Positions 35,690-44,865 are shown, counted from the first letter of the stretch. The stretch is DNA of 64,000 nt from Roseiarcus sp963721905 (GCA_963721905.1 CAVRMF010000018.1:31913-95912), one strand, 5' to 3'. Notes: a model not told the origin generated them from the sequence alone. Translations and numbers: made by a program.

Positions 35690-35938
35690 GTGTCCCCGAC
35701 GACTCCCCCGTTCACCGACAAGCAAGGTCAATACCTGGCCTTCATCCACGCCTATAGCCGTATCTTCCGCCAGCCGCCCGCGGAAGCCGACATGCAGCGG
35801 CACTTCCAAGTCTCGCCTCCCAGCGTGCACCAGATGGTGCTCACTCTCGAACGCGCCGGCCTCATCCGGCGGACCCCCGGCGTCGCCCGCAGCATCGAGA
35901 TTCTGGTCGAGCCCCAGGACCTCCCAGTCCTCCGTTGA
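35690..35938 (+). CDS. LexA-like winged-helix protein carried by the IS630 element
   Basis: The 82-residue product (GTG start) resembles the N-terminal DNA-binding domain of LexA: TDKQGQYLAFIHAYSRIFRQ, then PAEADMQRHFQVSPPSVHQM and LERAGLIRRTPGVARSIEIL. There is no LexA protease domain. It lies within the element ends and is divergent from the transposase, with 62 bases between the two starts, so it may regulate transposase expression. This role is inferred from position only. Confidence 0.7.
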   Translation: MSPTTPPFTDKQGQYLAFIHAYSRIFRQPPAEADMQRHFQVSPPSVHQMVLTLERAGLIRRTPGVARSIEILVEPQDLPVLR

Positions 35939-36760
35939 ACTTCAACCCGTCAAAACCTCGGTGCGTGGGAACTAGCACCATCATCGGCCATTCACGCAGA
36001 ACGTCGCCGTCGAGTTCACGGAGCGACTGGATCCGCATTCCTGCCGTGACCAGCGCCGTGACAACTTCGCCCAGCGGATGGTTCCATTGGATCGTCGGCG
36101 TCGGCTGAGCGGGAGCCGTCGCGTCGGCATAGGTCACGCCGCCCTCCCGGTAACCTTCCGGCGGCGTGAAATAAGCATCGCGGATTTCGGGTCTGTCGGC
36201 GTTTTCCCCGAAGATCCATCTAAGCGGGTGGAACTCGAAGAGATAAAGCTGACCGCCCGACCGGATCAGATCGAAAACGACCTTGGCTCAGCGCTCCACA
36301 TCGGGCAGCCAGCAGAGCGCGCCGACGCCGGTGTAGACGATGTCGAACCTGCGGCCGTCCAGCGCCGCAGGGGCGTCGTAGACGTCGGCAGTCACAAAGC
36401 GGGCGTCGACCCCGATCTCCCGCGCGAGCTCCACGGCAGCCTTCACGGCGGGCTCGGAAAAATCGAGGCCGGTGACGCGCGCTCCGAGCCGGGCCCACGA
36501 CAACGTGTCCTTACCGAAATGGCACTGAAGATGGACCAGGTCTTTATCGCGCACGTCGCCGAGATCCTCGATCTCGTGCGCTCTGAGCGAAGGCGCTCCC
36601 GCCTTGAATTTGGGAAGGTCATAAAGCCGAGAGCTGAGATGAAGGGGAACTCTTTCGTTCCACATCGCGCGATTGAGTTCGCGCCAAGACGGGTCGGTCA
36701 TTGTCGCATGCCCTTGCATTGATCGGGAGGCCGGTTCGGGCAACCTTTGTGCACCACAAG

Positions 36761-37579
36761 CTACTGCCGGCTGCCGACCGCCTCCGGCTTGACGACCGCT
36801 ACGATCGGCCCGATCGGCTCCAGCTCGTCGTCGCGCTTGAGCTCCGGCGCGTAGAGCGAGGAGACGGAGCCGTCGAGGAAAAGGGCGTTCTGACAGCCGA
36901 GCCCGTCGCGGAAGAGCCGCGCGAACCCGTCGAAGTTGACCGGCTCCTCGGCGATGGCGAAGATGACGCCGCCGTCGCAGGCCCCGACGCCGTTGCGGAT
37001 CTTCGCCGACGTACCGGTCGGCAGGATCTTGGGGTGGATCTGGCCGTCGACGATCAGCATCGGTCCCGACTGCGTCGCGTATCGCGCCGCCGGCGGATTG
37101 GCGAGATAGCGGCTGGTTTCGGTGACGCCCGCGACGCCGTCGCCGATCCAGAACACGCCGTTCGGCTTCATGTGAAAGTTGCTCGGCCCCGCGCGCGTAT
37201 CGGCGCCGTGGAGCTTCACCCGGTCTTCGACATAGAGGCCAACCGGCGACTGGTCTTCGGCGAACATGCCCGCGTTCATTGCGAAGACGAGCCGCTCGCC
37301 CTTCGATTTCAGAGCGTCGGCGAGCGCCGCGAGCGAGCCATAGGGCTTGCCGTCGGCGCCCTTCCAGAAGAGCCTCAGGTCGTCGCGGCGCGGATCGAAG
37401 GCACAAATCGTGAAAGAGGCCCCGTCGAAGTTTTTGGCTGCGCAGGCAGCCGCCGCCGGGCTGGCGCCAGCGCCGGACGCGAGGCTGAAGCCAATGAACA
37501 AAGCGGCGAAACCGCTGCGCCGCGCCACTTTGATGGTCCTCTGTGCAGGCTCGCCGCCGGCGAACGCGCGCCGAATCAC
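36761..37579 (-). CDS. Phosphodiester glycosidase family (NAGPA-like) exported protein
   Basis: The 272-residue protein has the fold pattern of N-acetylglucosamine-1-phosphodiester alpha-N-acetylglucosaminidase-like enzymes: ERLVFAMNAGMFAEDQSPVG, SNFHMKPNGVFWIGDG, ATQSGPMLIVDGQIHP and the end CQNALFLDGSVSSLYAPEL. A signal-like hydrophobic stretch (SGFAALFIGFSLASGAGA) lies at residues 22-39; the first 20 residues may not belong, but no better ATG exists. The substrate is unknown. It is followed by the broken methyltransferase on the same strand. Confidence 0.8.
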   Translation of the reverse strand: MIRRAFAGGEPAQRTIKVARRSGFAALFIGFSLASGAGASPAAAACAAKNFDGASFTICAFDPRRDDLRLFWKGADGKPYGSLAALADALKSKGERLVFAMNAGMFAEDQSPVGLYVEDRVKLHGADTRAGPSNFHMKPNGVFWIGDGVAGVTETSRYLANPPAARYATQSGPMLIVDGQIHPKILPTGTSAKIRNGVGACDGGVIFAIAEEPVNFDGFARLFRDGLGCQNALFLDGSVSSLYAPELKRDDELEPIGPIVAVVKPEAVGSRQ

Positions 37580-37676
37580 GCCGCGTGTTCGGCTCTCCCG
37601 CGAGACTACCGCGCAAAAAGCCTAAGCGCCATCGTTCGAGCGCGGGGCCGATCGCGAACCTCCGACTGGAATTAAG

Positions 37677-37700
37677 AAGGCCGCCCGTCGGGGCGGCCTT
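37677..37700 (-). terminator. Intrinsic terminator of the PEP-CTERM gene
   Basis: AAGGCCGCCC at 37677-37686 pairs perfectly with GGGCGGCCTT at 37691-37700 around GTCG, followed on the minus strand by CTTAATT. It lies 25 bases after the stop of the gene to its right and may also end transcription in the other direction. Confidence 0.8.
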
Positions 37701-37725
37701 GAAGGCAGATTCTTTGTTTACGCGC

Positions 37726-38397
37726 TCAAACCGTGATCGCGACCGGCTGACGCGACCGGCGGAAGCCGAGGAAGCCGAGACCCGCGAAGCCGGCGAGCAT
37801 CATCGCCCAGGTCGAGGGCTCGGGCGCCGAAATCGACACGCCGCCGACGACCGGGCCGAACGGGCTGCCGTTGCTGTCGAGGCTGGAGAACGACAAGACG
37901 TTGCTCGATCCGGCGATGAATTGCGCTCGGATCTCCTCATATTGCATGTCCGACTCGGAGCTCGAACCGTTCAGAGTGTAGGTCAGGACATGGTCCAGGC
38001 TGCCGATCGACACGTCGACTGTTTTTGTTGTCGGGGAGCCGTCCGGATTGCCGGACAGATAGAAGTATAGCGTGTACTGCTTGCCCGCCGACAGGCCGTT
38101 GATGGTTTGCTCGATACCCCCCGGAGCGAGGCCGTCGAGGTCGACGCTGCCGCCGCCCAACGTCGGGGCCTGCCAGTAGCCGCCGATCAGGTCGACGCCG
38201 GCGCTGCCGTAGGGGCCGCTCCCTGTGCCGGTGACGGTCCAGGGACCAAATGACGTACCGCTGAGGTAGTCGGTGAACGATCCGCCGCCTGACGGATTGT
38301 TGAAGTCGCCGTCGCTTACAAGATTCGTTGCGAACGCTGACGACGCGGCGAGCATCGCCGACGCCGCAATGCCGGCGAACAAATAAGCTTTGGTCAT
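37726..38397 (-). CDS. PEP-CTERM sorting-domain protein
   Basis: The 223-residue exported protein has a signal peptide (TKAYLFAGIAASAMLAASSAF), a beta-rich body that starts NLVSDGDFNNPSGGGSF, a form typical of jelly-roll/CBM-like surface proteins, and a C-terminal sorting signal: PEPSTWAMMLAGFAGLGFLG followed by FRRSR. Such proteins are processed by an exosortase and displayed or secreted; no exosortase is in the window. ATG 38397 with GGGG upstream was chosen, because the longer frame adds residues without a signal peptide. Confidence 0.9.
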   Translation of the reverse strand: MTKAYLFAGIAASAMLAASSAFATNLVSDGDFNNPSGGGSFTDYLSGTSFGPWTVTGTGSGPYGSAGVDLIGGYWQAPTLGGGSVDLDGLAPGGIEQTINGLSAGKQYTLYFYLSGNPDGSPTTKTVDVSIGSLDHVLTYTLNGSSSESDMQYEEIRAQFIAGSSNVLSFSSLDSNGSPFGPVVGGVSISAPEPSTWAMMLAGFAGLGFLGFRRSRQPVAITV

Positions 38398-38478
38398 AAG
38401 CAATCCCCGATTGAGCACGTGCCGCGTCTGCAACCTATGCGATCGTGTAAGCTCTGTCAACATGCTCGCTCGAATTCT

Positions 38479-39894
38479 CTACAATATTTTGCCGGGATTC
38501 ATGACTCCGTTCGGGTCCAGCGCAGACTTGATCTGGCGCATGATCGCAAGCGACGCCGGGTCCTTGGTTCGCGAAAGCAGATCGCGCTTCAGCCGCCCGA
38601 CGCCGTGCTCGGCGGAGAACGAGCCGCCGAGCCGCGCAATGACGCCATGCACCACCTCATTCATCGCATCCCAGCGCGCGAGGAACCGCGCCTTGTCCGC
38701 GCCGACCGGCTGCGACACGTTAAAATGGATGTTGCCGTCGCCGAGGTGGCCGAAGGCGCAGACGCGTGCGCCCGGCTCGAACGCCTCGACCGATCGCGTC
38801 GCCTCGTCGAGGAAGGCCGGCACGTCGCCGACCGCGACCGACACGTCGTGCTTGATCGAGCCGCCCTCGCGGATCTGCGCCTCGGGGATCGACTCGCGCA
38901 GCGTCCAGAAGGCGTGGCGCTGGTCGAGCGAGGCGGCGATCGCGGCGTCTTCGATGATTCCGCGCTCGAGCGCGGTCTCCAGCGCTCCGGAGAACGATTC
39001 GTCGAGCCCCTGGGAGCTCTGCGAGGACGCCTCGATCAAAACATACCAGGCGTGTGCGCCCTTGAGCGGCGCTCGCGTGAGCCCGTTTCCGACGGTGATG
39101 TCATGCGCCATGCGCCCGATGAGCTCGAAGCTCGTCACCGCCCCGCCGAGGCGCTCGCGCGCCAGGCGAAGCAGCTCAAGCGCGCGTTCGGGACTGACGA
39201 GGCCGACGAAGGCGGTCGCGCGGGCGCGAGGGTTGGGGAAAAGCCTCAGCGACGCCGCGGTGACAACGCCGAGCGTGCCCTCGGAGCCGATGAAGAGGCT
39301 CTTCACGTCGTAGCCGGTGTTGTCCTTGCGCAGCTTGCTCAAGCCACGAACGATGCGTCCGTCGGCCAGGACCGCTTCGACCCCGGTCACGAGGTCCCGA
39401 GTATTGCCATAGGCGATGACGGTCACACCCCCGGCGTTGGTCGAGACATTGCCGCCGATGGTGCAGGTCCCCTCAGCCGCGAGCGACAGCGGAAAGAGCC
39501 GGTCGGAGGCTTGCGCCGCCGCCTGCGCCTCGGCGAGCGTCACGCCGGCCTCGCAGATCATCACGTCGGCGTGCGGATCGACCTCGCGGATCGCCTTCAG
39601 CCGCTGGGTCGAGAGGATGATCTGATCGCCGCTCAAGTCCGGCGTCTGCCCGCCGACGAGGCCGGTGTTGCCCCCCTGCGGCACGATTCCGATCCGCGCC
39701 TCGTTGCAGAAGGCGGCGACCGCCGCGACCTCCTGGGTCGTGCCCGGACGGACGACGGCGAGAGCCTTGCCTCGATAAAGCCCGCGCGGCTCGACGAGCG
39801 CTCCAGCGATGAGAGCAGGGTCCGTCAGCACGTGGCGCGTCCCGACGACGCCTGCAAATGCGGCCACCGCTGCGTTGCGCGTCGTCGCGTTCAA
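38479..39894 (-). CDS. FAD-binding oxidoreductase, D-2-hydroxyacid dehydrogenase (GlcD/D2HGDH-like)
   Basis: The 471-residue protein matches the FAD-binding type-4 (VAO fold) D-2-hydroxyacid dehydrogenases. The FAD site is RIGIVPQGGNTGLVGGQTPD and GTCTIGGNVSTNAGGVTVIA; the C-terminal substrate domain has ARVCAFGHLGDGNIHFNV and the end GSFSAEHGVGRLKRDLL. The substrate may be D-2-hydroxyglutarate, D-lactate or glycolate. Its start overlaps the stop of the RNA methyltransferase gene (ATGA), so three or four minus-strand genes form an operon. Confidence 0.9.
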   Translation of the reverse strand: MNATTRNAAVAAFAGVVGTRHVLTDPALIAGALVEPRGLYRGKALAVVRPGTTQEVAAVAAFCNEARIGIVPQGGNTGLVGGQTPDLSGDQIILSTQRLKAIREVDPHADVMICEAGVTLAEAQAAAQASDRLFPLSLAAEGTCTIGGNVSTNAGGVTVIAYGNTRDLVTGVEAVLADGRIVRGLSKLRKDNTGYDVKSLFIGSEGTLGVVTAASLRLFPNPRARATAFVGLVSPERALELLRLARERLGGAVTSFELIGRMAHDITVGNGLTRAPLKGAHAWYVLIEASSQSSQGLDESFSGALETALERGIIEDAAIAASLDQRHAFWTLRESIPEAQIREGGSIKHDVSVAVGDVPAFLDEATRSVEAFEPGARVCAFGHLGDGNIHFNVSQPVGADKARFLARWDAMNEVVHGVIARLGGSFSAEHGVGRLKRDLLSRTKDPASLAIMRQIKSALDPNGVMNPGKIL

Positions 39895-41156
39895 CCCAAA
39901 AGCCTCCGTGCGCGCGGCTTTGCGCTCCTACGGCGAAAGACGGCGGCGATTTCGACATGCGGCGAAGAGCGGAACTGGTCAAGCGGCGTGACCGTCTCGA
40001 TACCGAACCCGCCGTCGACGAGGATCCGCGCGTCGCGCGCGAAGGTCGCCGCATTGCAGGAGATGGCGACGACGAGCCTCAGCGCGCTCGCCCCGAATTC
40101 GCGCGCCTGCGTCTCCGCGCCCGCTCGCGGGGGATCGAACAGGACCCCGTCGAAAGGCGCAAGCTCCTCGGCTTGAAGCGGCCGTTGAAAGAGATCGCGC
40201 GTCGAGGCGACGAGCCGCCTGAGGCCTCGCGCCCCAGCCGCCCCGCGCTCGAGCGCTGCGATCGCGGCGGCGTCGGAATCGAAGCCATGAACCTCGCGGC
40301 GGCGCGCGAGGCGCAGCGCAAAGGCGCCGGCGCCGCAGAAGAGGTCAGCGACTGTCCTCGCGCCGACGAGCGCGTCCTCGGCGAATGCGGCGAGTCTCGC
40401 TTCGCCCGCCTCGGTCGCCTGCAGAAATCCTCCTGGCGGCAGTGTGACCAGAACCTCGCCGAAGGCGACGCGCGGCGGACGGCGCTCGATCACGACCGCA
40501 CCATGATTGGAGAGGCGCGCGAGGTCGAGCGCGTCCGCTGTCCGGGTCAGCTTGCGGGTCTCGGCGAGGTGGAGCGGCCCCGATCCGCGGAGATCGACGT
40601 CGAGCCCCTCCAGGGTCGCGGTGACGCCGATGTCGAGCGGCTTCATGAGGCCCCTCAGATCGCGGACAAGAGCGCGCGCGGCCTCGACCGCGCCGGCCAT
40701 CGCGGGCGCGAACAGCGGGCAGGCGTCGATCGCGACGATATCGTGGGAACGCGCGCGCATGAAGCCGACCTCGTCGGGCGCCCCATGGGGAAAGCGGGCG
40801 TGAAAGGTCGCCCGTCGCCGCCCGTCGCCGTGCGCGTCGACCAGTGGTCCGACCCGCGCTTCGACCCCGGCGCGCCGAAGGGCCTCGACAACGAGCCCTC
40901 GCTTCCACTCGCGGTAAAGGGCGTCGGACATGTGCTGCGCGGCGCAGCCGCCGCAGCGGCCGAACCAGGGGCAGTAGGGTTTCGCGCGCTCCGGACTTTC
41001 GTTGATGACCTCGATGAGTTCGGCGCGCCGCCCCGCAAACCGGACGCGGGCGCGCTCGCCGGGAAGCACGCCGGGAACGGTCGCCCCGCCGTCTGCGACG
41101 CCACGCCCATGCGCGTCGAGCGCCACGATCTCAAGGACGCCGGGCGCCTCAGTCAT
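39891..41156 (-). CDS. Class I RNA (uracil-5) methyltransferase, RumA/TrmA family
   Basis: The 421-residue protein methylates uracil in rRNA or tRNA. It has the iron-sulfur cysteines in YCPWFGRCGGCAAQH with a further one in DACPLF, the SAM motif TVADLFCGAGAFALRLARR, the segment FDGVLFDPPRAGAETQAREF, and the catalytic cysteine in VVAISCNAATFARDA. A typical TRAM domain is only weakly visible at the N-terminus. It overlaps the TlyA gene by 8 bases and the FAD oxidase by 4. Confidence 0.9.
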   Translation of the reverse strand: MTEAPGVLEIVALDAHGRGVADGGATVPGVLPGERARVRFAGRRAELIEVINESPERAKPYCPWFGRCGGCAAQHMSDALYREWKRGLVVEALRRAGVEARVGPLVDAHGDGRRRATFHARFPHGAPDEVGFMRARSHDIVAIDACPLFAPAMAGAVEAARALVRDLRGLMKPLDIGVTATLEGLDVDLRGSGPLHLAETRKLTRTADALDLARLSNHGAVVIERRPPRVAFGEVLVTLPPGGFLQATEAGEARLAAFAEDALVGARTVADLFCGAGAFALRLARRREVHGFDSDAAAIAALERGAAGARGLRRLVASTRDLFQRPLQAEELAPFDGVLFDPPRAGAETQAREFGASALRLVVAISCNAATFARDARILVDGGFGIETVTPLDQFRSSPHVEIAAVFRRRSAKPRARRLLG

Positions 41157-41874
41157 GGAGCGCCGCGAGCAGGAATTCTTTTGCCCCGCCGCTGCCGAGC
41201 ACCGGCGACGGAATCACGCCGAGCACCGTCCAGCCGAGCGCCGCGACTGAGGCGCCGACCTCGTCGCAGGCGCGCGCGAGCGCGGCCTCGCTCCTCACCC
41301 GGCCTTTGACGATCTCCGCCCGGCCGACCTCGAACTGCGGCTTGACGAGGCTGACGAGCCACGCGGGTCTCGCCGCGAGCGCGAGCACATGCGGCAGGAC
41401 CAGCCGCTGCGAGATGAAGCTCAAGTCGCAGACGATCGCGCCCGGCGCCTCGCCGATGTGCTCCAGCGTCAGCGCCCGCGCGTCGAGACCCTCGAGCGAA
41501 CGCACCCGCGGGTCGGCGCCAAGGCGCGGGTCCAGTTGCCCATGGCCGACGTCGACCGCGACCACGCTTCTCGCGCCTCTCGCAAGCAATACGTCGGTGA
41601 AGCCGCCAGTCGAGGCGCCGATGTCGAGGCAGGCGAAGCCCGCGGGGTCGAGCCCAAACGCGTCGAGCGCCGCCGCGAGCTTGACGCCGCCGCGCGAGGC
41701 GTAAGGGTGCGGCGCGGAGGCCTCGATCGCCGCGCTCTCGGCGATCTCCTCGGATGGCTTTTTGAGAGCGACCCCGCCGACGCTGACAAGCCCCGCCGCG
41801 ATCGCGGCCTGCGCCCTCGCCCGGCTCGAAAAGAACCCGCGCTCGATGAGAACGATATCCACGCGCTTGCGCAT
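41149..41874 (-). CDS. tlyA: TlyA-family RNA 2'-O-methyltransferase
   Basis: TlyA methylates ribose in 16S/23S rRNA and has also been called a haemolysin. The 241-residue protein has an N-terminal S4 RNA-binding domain (KRVDIVLIERGFFSSRARAQ) and an FtsJ-like domain with the SAM motif ACLDIGASTGGFTDVLLARG and FISQRLVLP. In many relatives dxs precedes it; here a LysE exporter does. ATG 41874 gives the usual length. Confidence 0.92.
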   Translation of the reverse strand: MRKRVDIVLIERGFFSSRARAQAAIAAGLVSVGGVALKKPSEEIAESAAIEASAPHPYASRGGVKLAAALDAFGLDPAGFACLDIGASTGGFTDVLLARGARSVVAVDVGHGQLDPRLGADPRVRSLEGLDARALTLEHIGEAPGAIVCDLSFISQRLVLPHVLALAARPAWLVSLVKPQFEVGRAEIVKGRVRSEAALARACDEVGASVAALGWTVLGVIPSPVLGSGGAKEFLLAALHD

Positions 41875-41890
41875 CGAGGCCTTGCTGCTT

Positions 41891-42496
41891 CTACCGCCTC
41901 GCCAGCGCGAGCCCAAGCGCTGCCCCGATCAGCGCCGCGCCGGTCAGCCGGTTGCGCAGGCGGCCGAACCGCGCCACGACGCCGCGCGCGCGGGCCGCGA
42001 GCAGCGCCCAGCCGCTGTCAATGATGAGCGCGACCCCGAGGAAGGTCAGGCTCAGGATCGCCATCTGCGGCCCGAGCGGCGCGCCAGGGTCGAGGAACTG
42101 CGGCAGGAAGGCGGCGTAGAAGGCGAGCGTCTTTGGATTGGTGAGCGAGACGAAAAAACCGCGGCCGAAGGTTTTGCTCGGCGGCGCGGCTCGCGTCTCA
42201 GAGAGGTCGCTCGCCGGCTCGCGCCAGGCGCGAATCCCGAGCCAGACGAGATAGGCGACGCCGAGCCAGCGCAGCGTCCCGAAGGCTTCCGCCAGCGCGC
42301 CGAAGATCGCCGTCACCCCAAGCGCGGCGACGGTAAGCTGTGCGACCATCGCCACGCTTGTGCCTGCGACCGTGAGCAGCCCGGCGCGCACGCCGAACCG
42401 CAAGCTGTTGGCGACGATCAGCGCGACGTTCGGACCCGGGATCAGCATCAGGACCGCGGTCGCACCGGCGAAAGCAGCCCAAAGGGCAGGGGACAT
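41891..42496 (-). CDS. LysE/RhtB-family amino-acid exporter
   Basis: The 201-residue membrane protein has six hydrophobic segments and the family signature LMLIPGPNVALIVANSLRFG near the N-terminus and FFVSLTNPKTLAFYAAFLPQ in the middle. These proteins export lysine, homoserine or threonine; the substrate here is unknown. It lies 16 bases upstream of tlyA in the same operon and is divergent from the small PEP-CTERM-like gene. Confidence 0.9.
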   Translation of the reverse strand: MSPALWAAFAGATAVLMLIPGPNVALIVANSLRFGVRAGLLTVAGTSVAMVAQLTVAALGVTAIFGALAEAFGTLRWLGVAYLVWLGIRAWREPASDLSETRAAPPSKTFGRGFFVSLTNPKTLAFYAAFLPQFLDPGAPLGPQMAILSLTFLGVALIIDSGWALLAARARGVVARFGRLRNRLTGAALIGAALGLALARR

Positions 42497-42625
42497 TGAA
42501 CGGGCTCCTCAAAGCCGCGCCAGTATCGATGCAGAAACGTCGGAACGCCAGCCGGCTCCCGCGCGATTTCCTTGGGATAGCCGGCGCGATGGCGCGCCCT
42601 GTTGTTCGTTCCGCGATTTCTCCCA

Positions 42626-42653
42626 TTGACAGCATGTATCCGGTCGTTAACAT
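42626..42653 (+). promoter_or_regulatory. Candidate promoter of the PEP-CTERM-like gene
   Basis: TTGACA at 42626-42631, a perfect -35, is followed after 16 bases by TAACAT at 42648-42653. The ATG is 38 bases further downstream, a normal leader length. Confidence 0.6.
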
Positions 42654-42691
42654 CTCCCTGCGGACATCGGAAAAAGGCTCGGGCGGACCTC

Positions 42692-43075
42692 ATGAGCCGG
42701 ATACCTCTCTTTCTATGCGGGGGCGCGCTACTCGCGCTGCCGGGCTTGGGCTTGGCCGATAGCCTCGGCGACAACCCTCCACACCACTCTGTTCAGGCCC
42801 TTTCGTTTGACTTGGGAGATCAGGCGCAGACGCGAGGCTTCGAAACGGTATTCCGCGCGAGCGGTCCAGCCGACCTCTCCGCGCCGCCTGAAGACGATGA
42901 ATACGGCATTTACGAACGGTTCGCTGATCAAATCGAGGATATCCTCGCTGCCGGCAAAGCTGTCGACCCCGCGTCTGATCGGCTGAGCTGGGCGATCATG
43001 CTGATCGCCTTTGCCGGAATGACCGCGGCGGCGTCGGGGCGGCGCCGGGCGCGCAGAGCGACGATCTCGATCTGA
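42692..43075 (+). CDS. Small exported protein with a degenerate PEP-CTERM-like end
   Basis: The 127-residue product begins with a signal peptide (MSRIPLFLCGGALLALPGLG), has a polar acidic middle with DLSAPPEDDEYGIYERFADQ, and ends DRLSWAIMLIAFAGMTAAAS followed by GRRRARRATISI. The tail looks like PEP-CTERM (WAMML-GFAG then basic residues), but the PEP triplet is missing. A good promoter lies upstream. The function is unknown. Confidence 0.65.
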   Translation: MSRIPLFLCGGALLALPGLGLADSLGDNPPHHSVQALSFDLGDQAQTRGFETVFRASGPADLSAPPEDDEYGIYERFADQIEDILAAGKAVDPASDRLSWAIMLIAFAGMTAAASGRRRARRATISI

Positions 43076-43392
43076 CCAACCCTTGCGGCCTAGAACGCTG
43101 GGCCGCCGAGTTGGCGGCTTTGGCGGCCGCATTCTTTTCGCCGACCGCGTCTTTCGAGGGTGGACGGAACCAACTCGAGCTGACGACGCTCCGACCGGCG
43201 GCCAGTCGATCGAACCGCCGCCTGGGTCCCAGCGTTGTTCCGCGCGACCCTGCTGCAAGATATCTCGATTGTTCCCGCTTGACAAAGACGCGCATCGAAA
43301 AGTCCTGCAGGGCTTGCAATTGGCACTCGTTGTGGACAGTTCCTGATCACAAAGGCCCGTTCGAACGCGGGTGTGAGCCAAGGTGGGTATCG

Positions 43393-44865
43393 ATGGCCCG
43401 ATCGCTGCGCGGCCGACTAGTGGTCTTGTTCTTGCTCTTGATTGTGGCTGCCTCGGCTGCAGCCGCGCTCATGTTCGGGTTGTTCCGGCAGTCCGCCGCC
43501 GCGCAGGCGGGTCAGGCGCAGGCCGAGATAGGACGGGCGTGCGAGGCGATTCAGAGCGCCTACCAAATCTTTAGCGTGGGCGGGCGCGGCCCATCCGGCA
43601 ACTCGACGACTGACGAAAATTCCCGACAGGTTTTGACCGCTGTCGTCCAGGCGGCACTAAAGAACCGAACAGGGATCGAGGGCGGCATCCGGCTCGAGGG
43701 CGATCGCCGGCTTGCCTATGCTTTCCCAACCTATCAGGGCGCGGGTCCAAAGACAGACGAGCCACCGGCTGAATTGCCGCGCATCGAAAGCGTAAACCGC
43801 GAGGCGCTTGACCAAGGCCGTCCCGTACTCAGCCGCTTCGAAGCATCCTCGCAAATCCTTCTCATCGCCGCATGCCCTCTCTCCGGGCCGATCGCAGGAT
43901 TGACAGGATGGGCGATGACGCGGGTGTTCACCTTCGCCGGCGACAGTTATCGCCTGCTGATGGCAGGAATCGGCGTTCTCCTGGCTACGGTGGTGGGCGC
44001 GGCCACCCTCCTCGCCCGATTGATGTTGAGCTGGTCGCGCCACGTTGGACGAATCGAGGCGGCGCTCCAATCGCACGACGTTTCCCGGCTTCCGACCCTG
44101 CCGATGACCGGTGAACGGGAACTCGATCGGATCGTGACTGCGCTGAACGACGCCGGCCAACGACTCGCGCTTGCGCGCCTGCGCGCTGACGATCTTGCGC
44201 GACGACTTGCTACAGGGGAACGCCTCGCGGCGATTGGGCGCTTGACGGCCGGGGTCGCCCACGAGTTCCGCAATCCAATCGCTGCGATGCGGCTGAAGGC
44301 GGAGGGCGCGATTGCTGGCGACGCCGTCCGGAAAGACCAGGCGCTTTCGTCGATCCTTCGACAAGTCGACCGACTCGATGATCTGTTGCGGCGCTTGCTA
44401 AGCGTCACTGCGCGCGAGAAAACCAGCCGCGTCGCCGTCAGGCTCGCGCCTTTCCTGCAGGCGTGTGCGGCGGCCCACGGCGAACTTGCGAGCGCCAAAA
44501 GCGTTGGGCTTGAATCGCGAGCCGACGCCGACGAGGGAGAATTCGATCCGAACCAAATGCGCACCGCCCTCGACAATCTCGTCCTCAATGCGATTCAGGC
44601 GGCGCCGGCGAATTCCACTGTTCTGCTCGCCGGGGCGAGCGACGGCGAGTCGCTTACGCTCTCCGTGCATGACGATGGTGATGGTCCGTCAGTGGCGATC
44701 CGTCGGCACCTGTTCGAACCTTTCGCCACCGGTCGGGCCGATGGCGTTGGGCTTGGCCTTTTGATCGCCCGCGAAGTCGCGGTCGCGCATGGCGGCATGG
44801 CGCGGCTCGCCGAGAGGGGCGCCGGCACAACCTTTGAAATCGTCCTTCCATGCCGACCATCCTGA
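43393..44865 (+). CDS. Sensor histidine kinase
   Basis: The 490-residue membrane kinase has a first helix (RLVVLFLLLIVAASAAAALM), a periplasmic sensor of about 150 residues, a second helix near residues 185-210 (LLMAGIGVLLATVVGAATLL), then a HisKA region with VAHEFRNPIAAMRLKAEG, where the phosphorylated His is about residue 290. The ATPase part has DNLVLNAIQAA (N box), HDDGDG (G1) and GVGLGLLIAREVAVAHGG (G2). AAGGTGG precedes ATG 43393. It overlaps the response regulator gene by 16 bases, so they are partners. Confidence 0.92.
   Translation: MARSLRGRLVVLFLLLIVAASAAAALMFGLFRQSAAAQAGQAQAEIGRACEAIQSAYQIFSVGGRGPSGNSTTDENSRQVLTAVVQAALKNRTGIEGGIRLEGDRRLAYAFPTYQGAGPKTDEPPAELPRIESVNREALDQGRPVLSRFEASSQILLIAACPLSGPIAGLTGWAMTRVFTFAGDSYRLLMAGIGVLLATVVGAATLLARLMLSWSRHVGRIEAALQSHDVSRLPTLPMTGERELDRIVTALNDAGQRLALARLRADDLARRLATGERLAAIGRLTAGVAHEFRNPIAAMRLKAEGAIAGDAVRKDQALSSILRQVDRLDDLLRRLLSVTAREKTSRVAVRLAPFLQACAAAHGELASAKSVGLESRADADEGEFDPNQMRTALDNLVLNAIQAAPANSTVLLAGASDGESLTLSVHDDGDGPSVAIRRHLFEPFATGRADGVGLGLLIAREVAVAHGGMARLAERGAGTTFEIVLPCRPS

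Larger units (their letters stand above)
34486..35972. mobile_element. IS630-family insertion sequence carrying a passenger gene
   Basis: About 1.49 kb long. The ends GTTCCCCTGCACGG (left) and GTTCCCACGCACCG (right, read inward) form imperfect inverted repeats, and a TA dinucleotide flanks both sides (34484-34485 and 35973-35974), the IS630 target duplication. It holds a minus-strand transposase and a divergent plus-strand gene for a small winged-helix protein. Confidence 0.85.
32747..36701 (-). pseudogene. SAM-dependent methyltransferase gene, broken by a nonsense codon and two nested IS elements
   Basis: The parts are, on the minus strand, 36701-35975 and 32845-32747. The N-terminal part (MTDPSWRELNRAMWNERVPL) has the class I methyltransferase motif DLVHLQCHFGKDTLSWARLG and GLDFSEPAV. 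At 36290-36288 an in-frame TGA follows WLPDVER; the next residues (AKVVFDLIRSGGQLYLFEFH) continue the family sequence, so a Trp codon probably became TGA. The frame then runs to EWPMMVL, is cut by the IS630 element, and resumes left of the IS1380 element as GEDGFYRMPLGMPSLPLMYV to a TAA at 32749-32747. Removing both elements joins the frame exactly. The intact protein would be about 274 residues. Confidence 0.88.
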
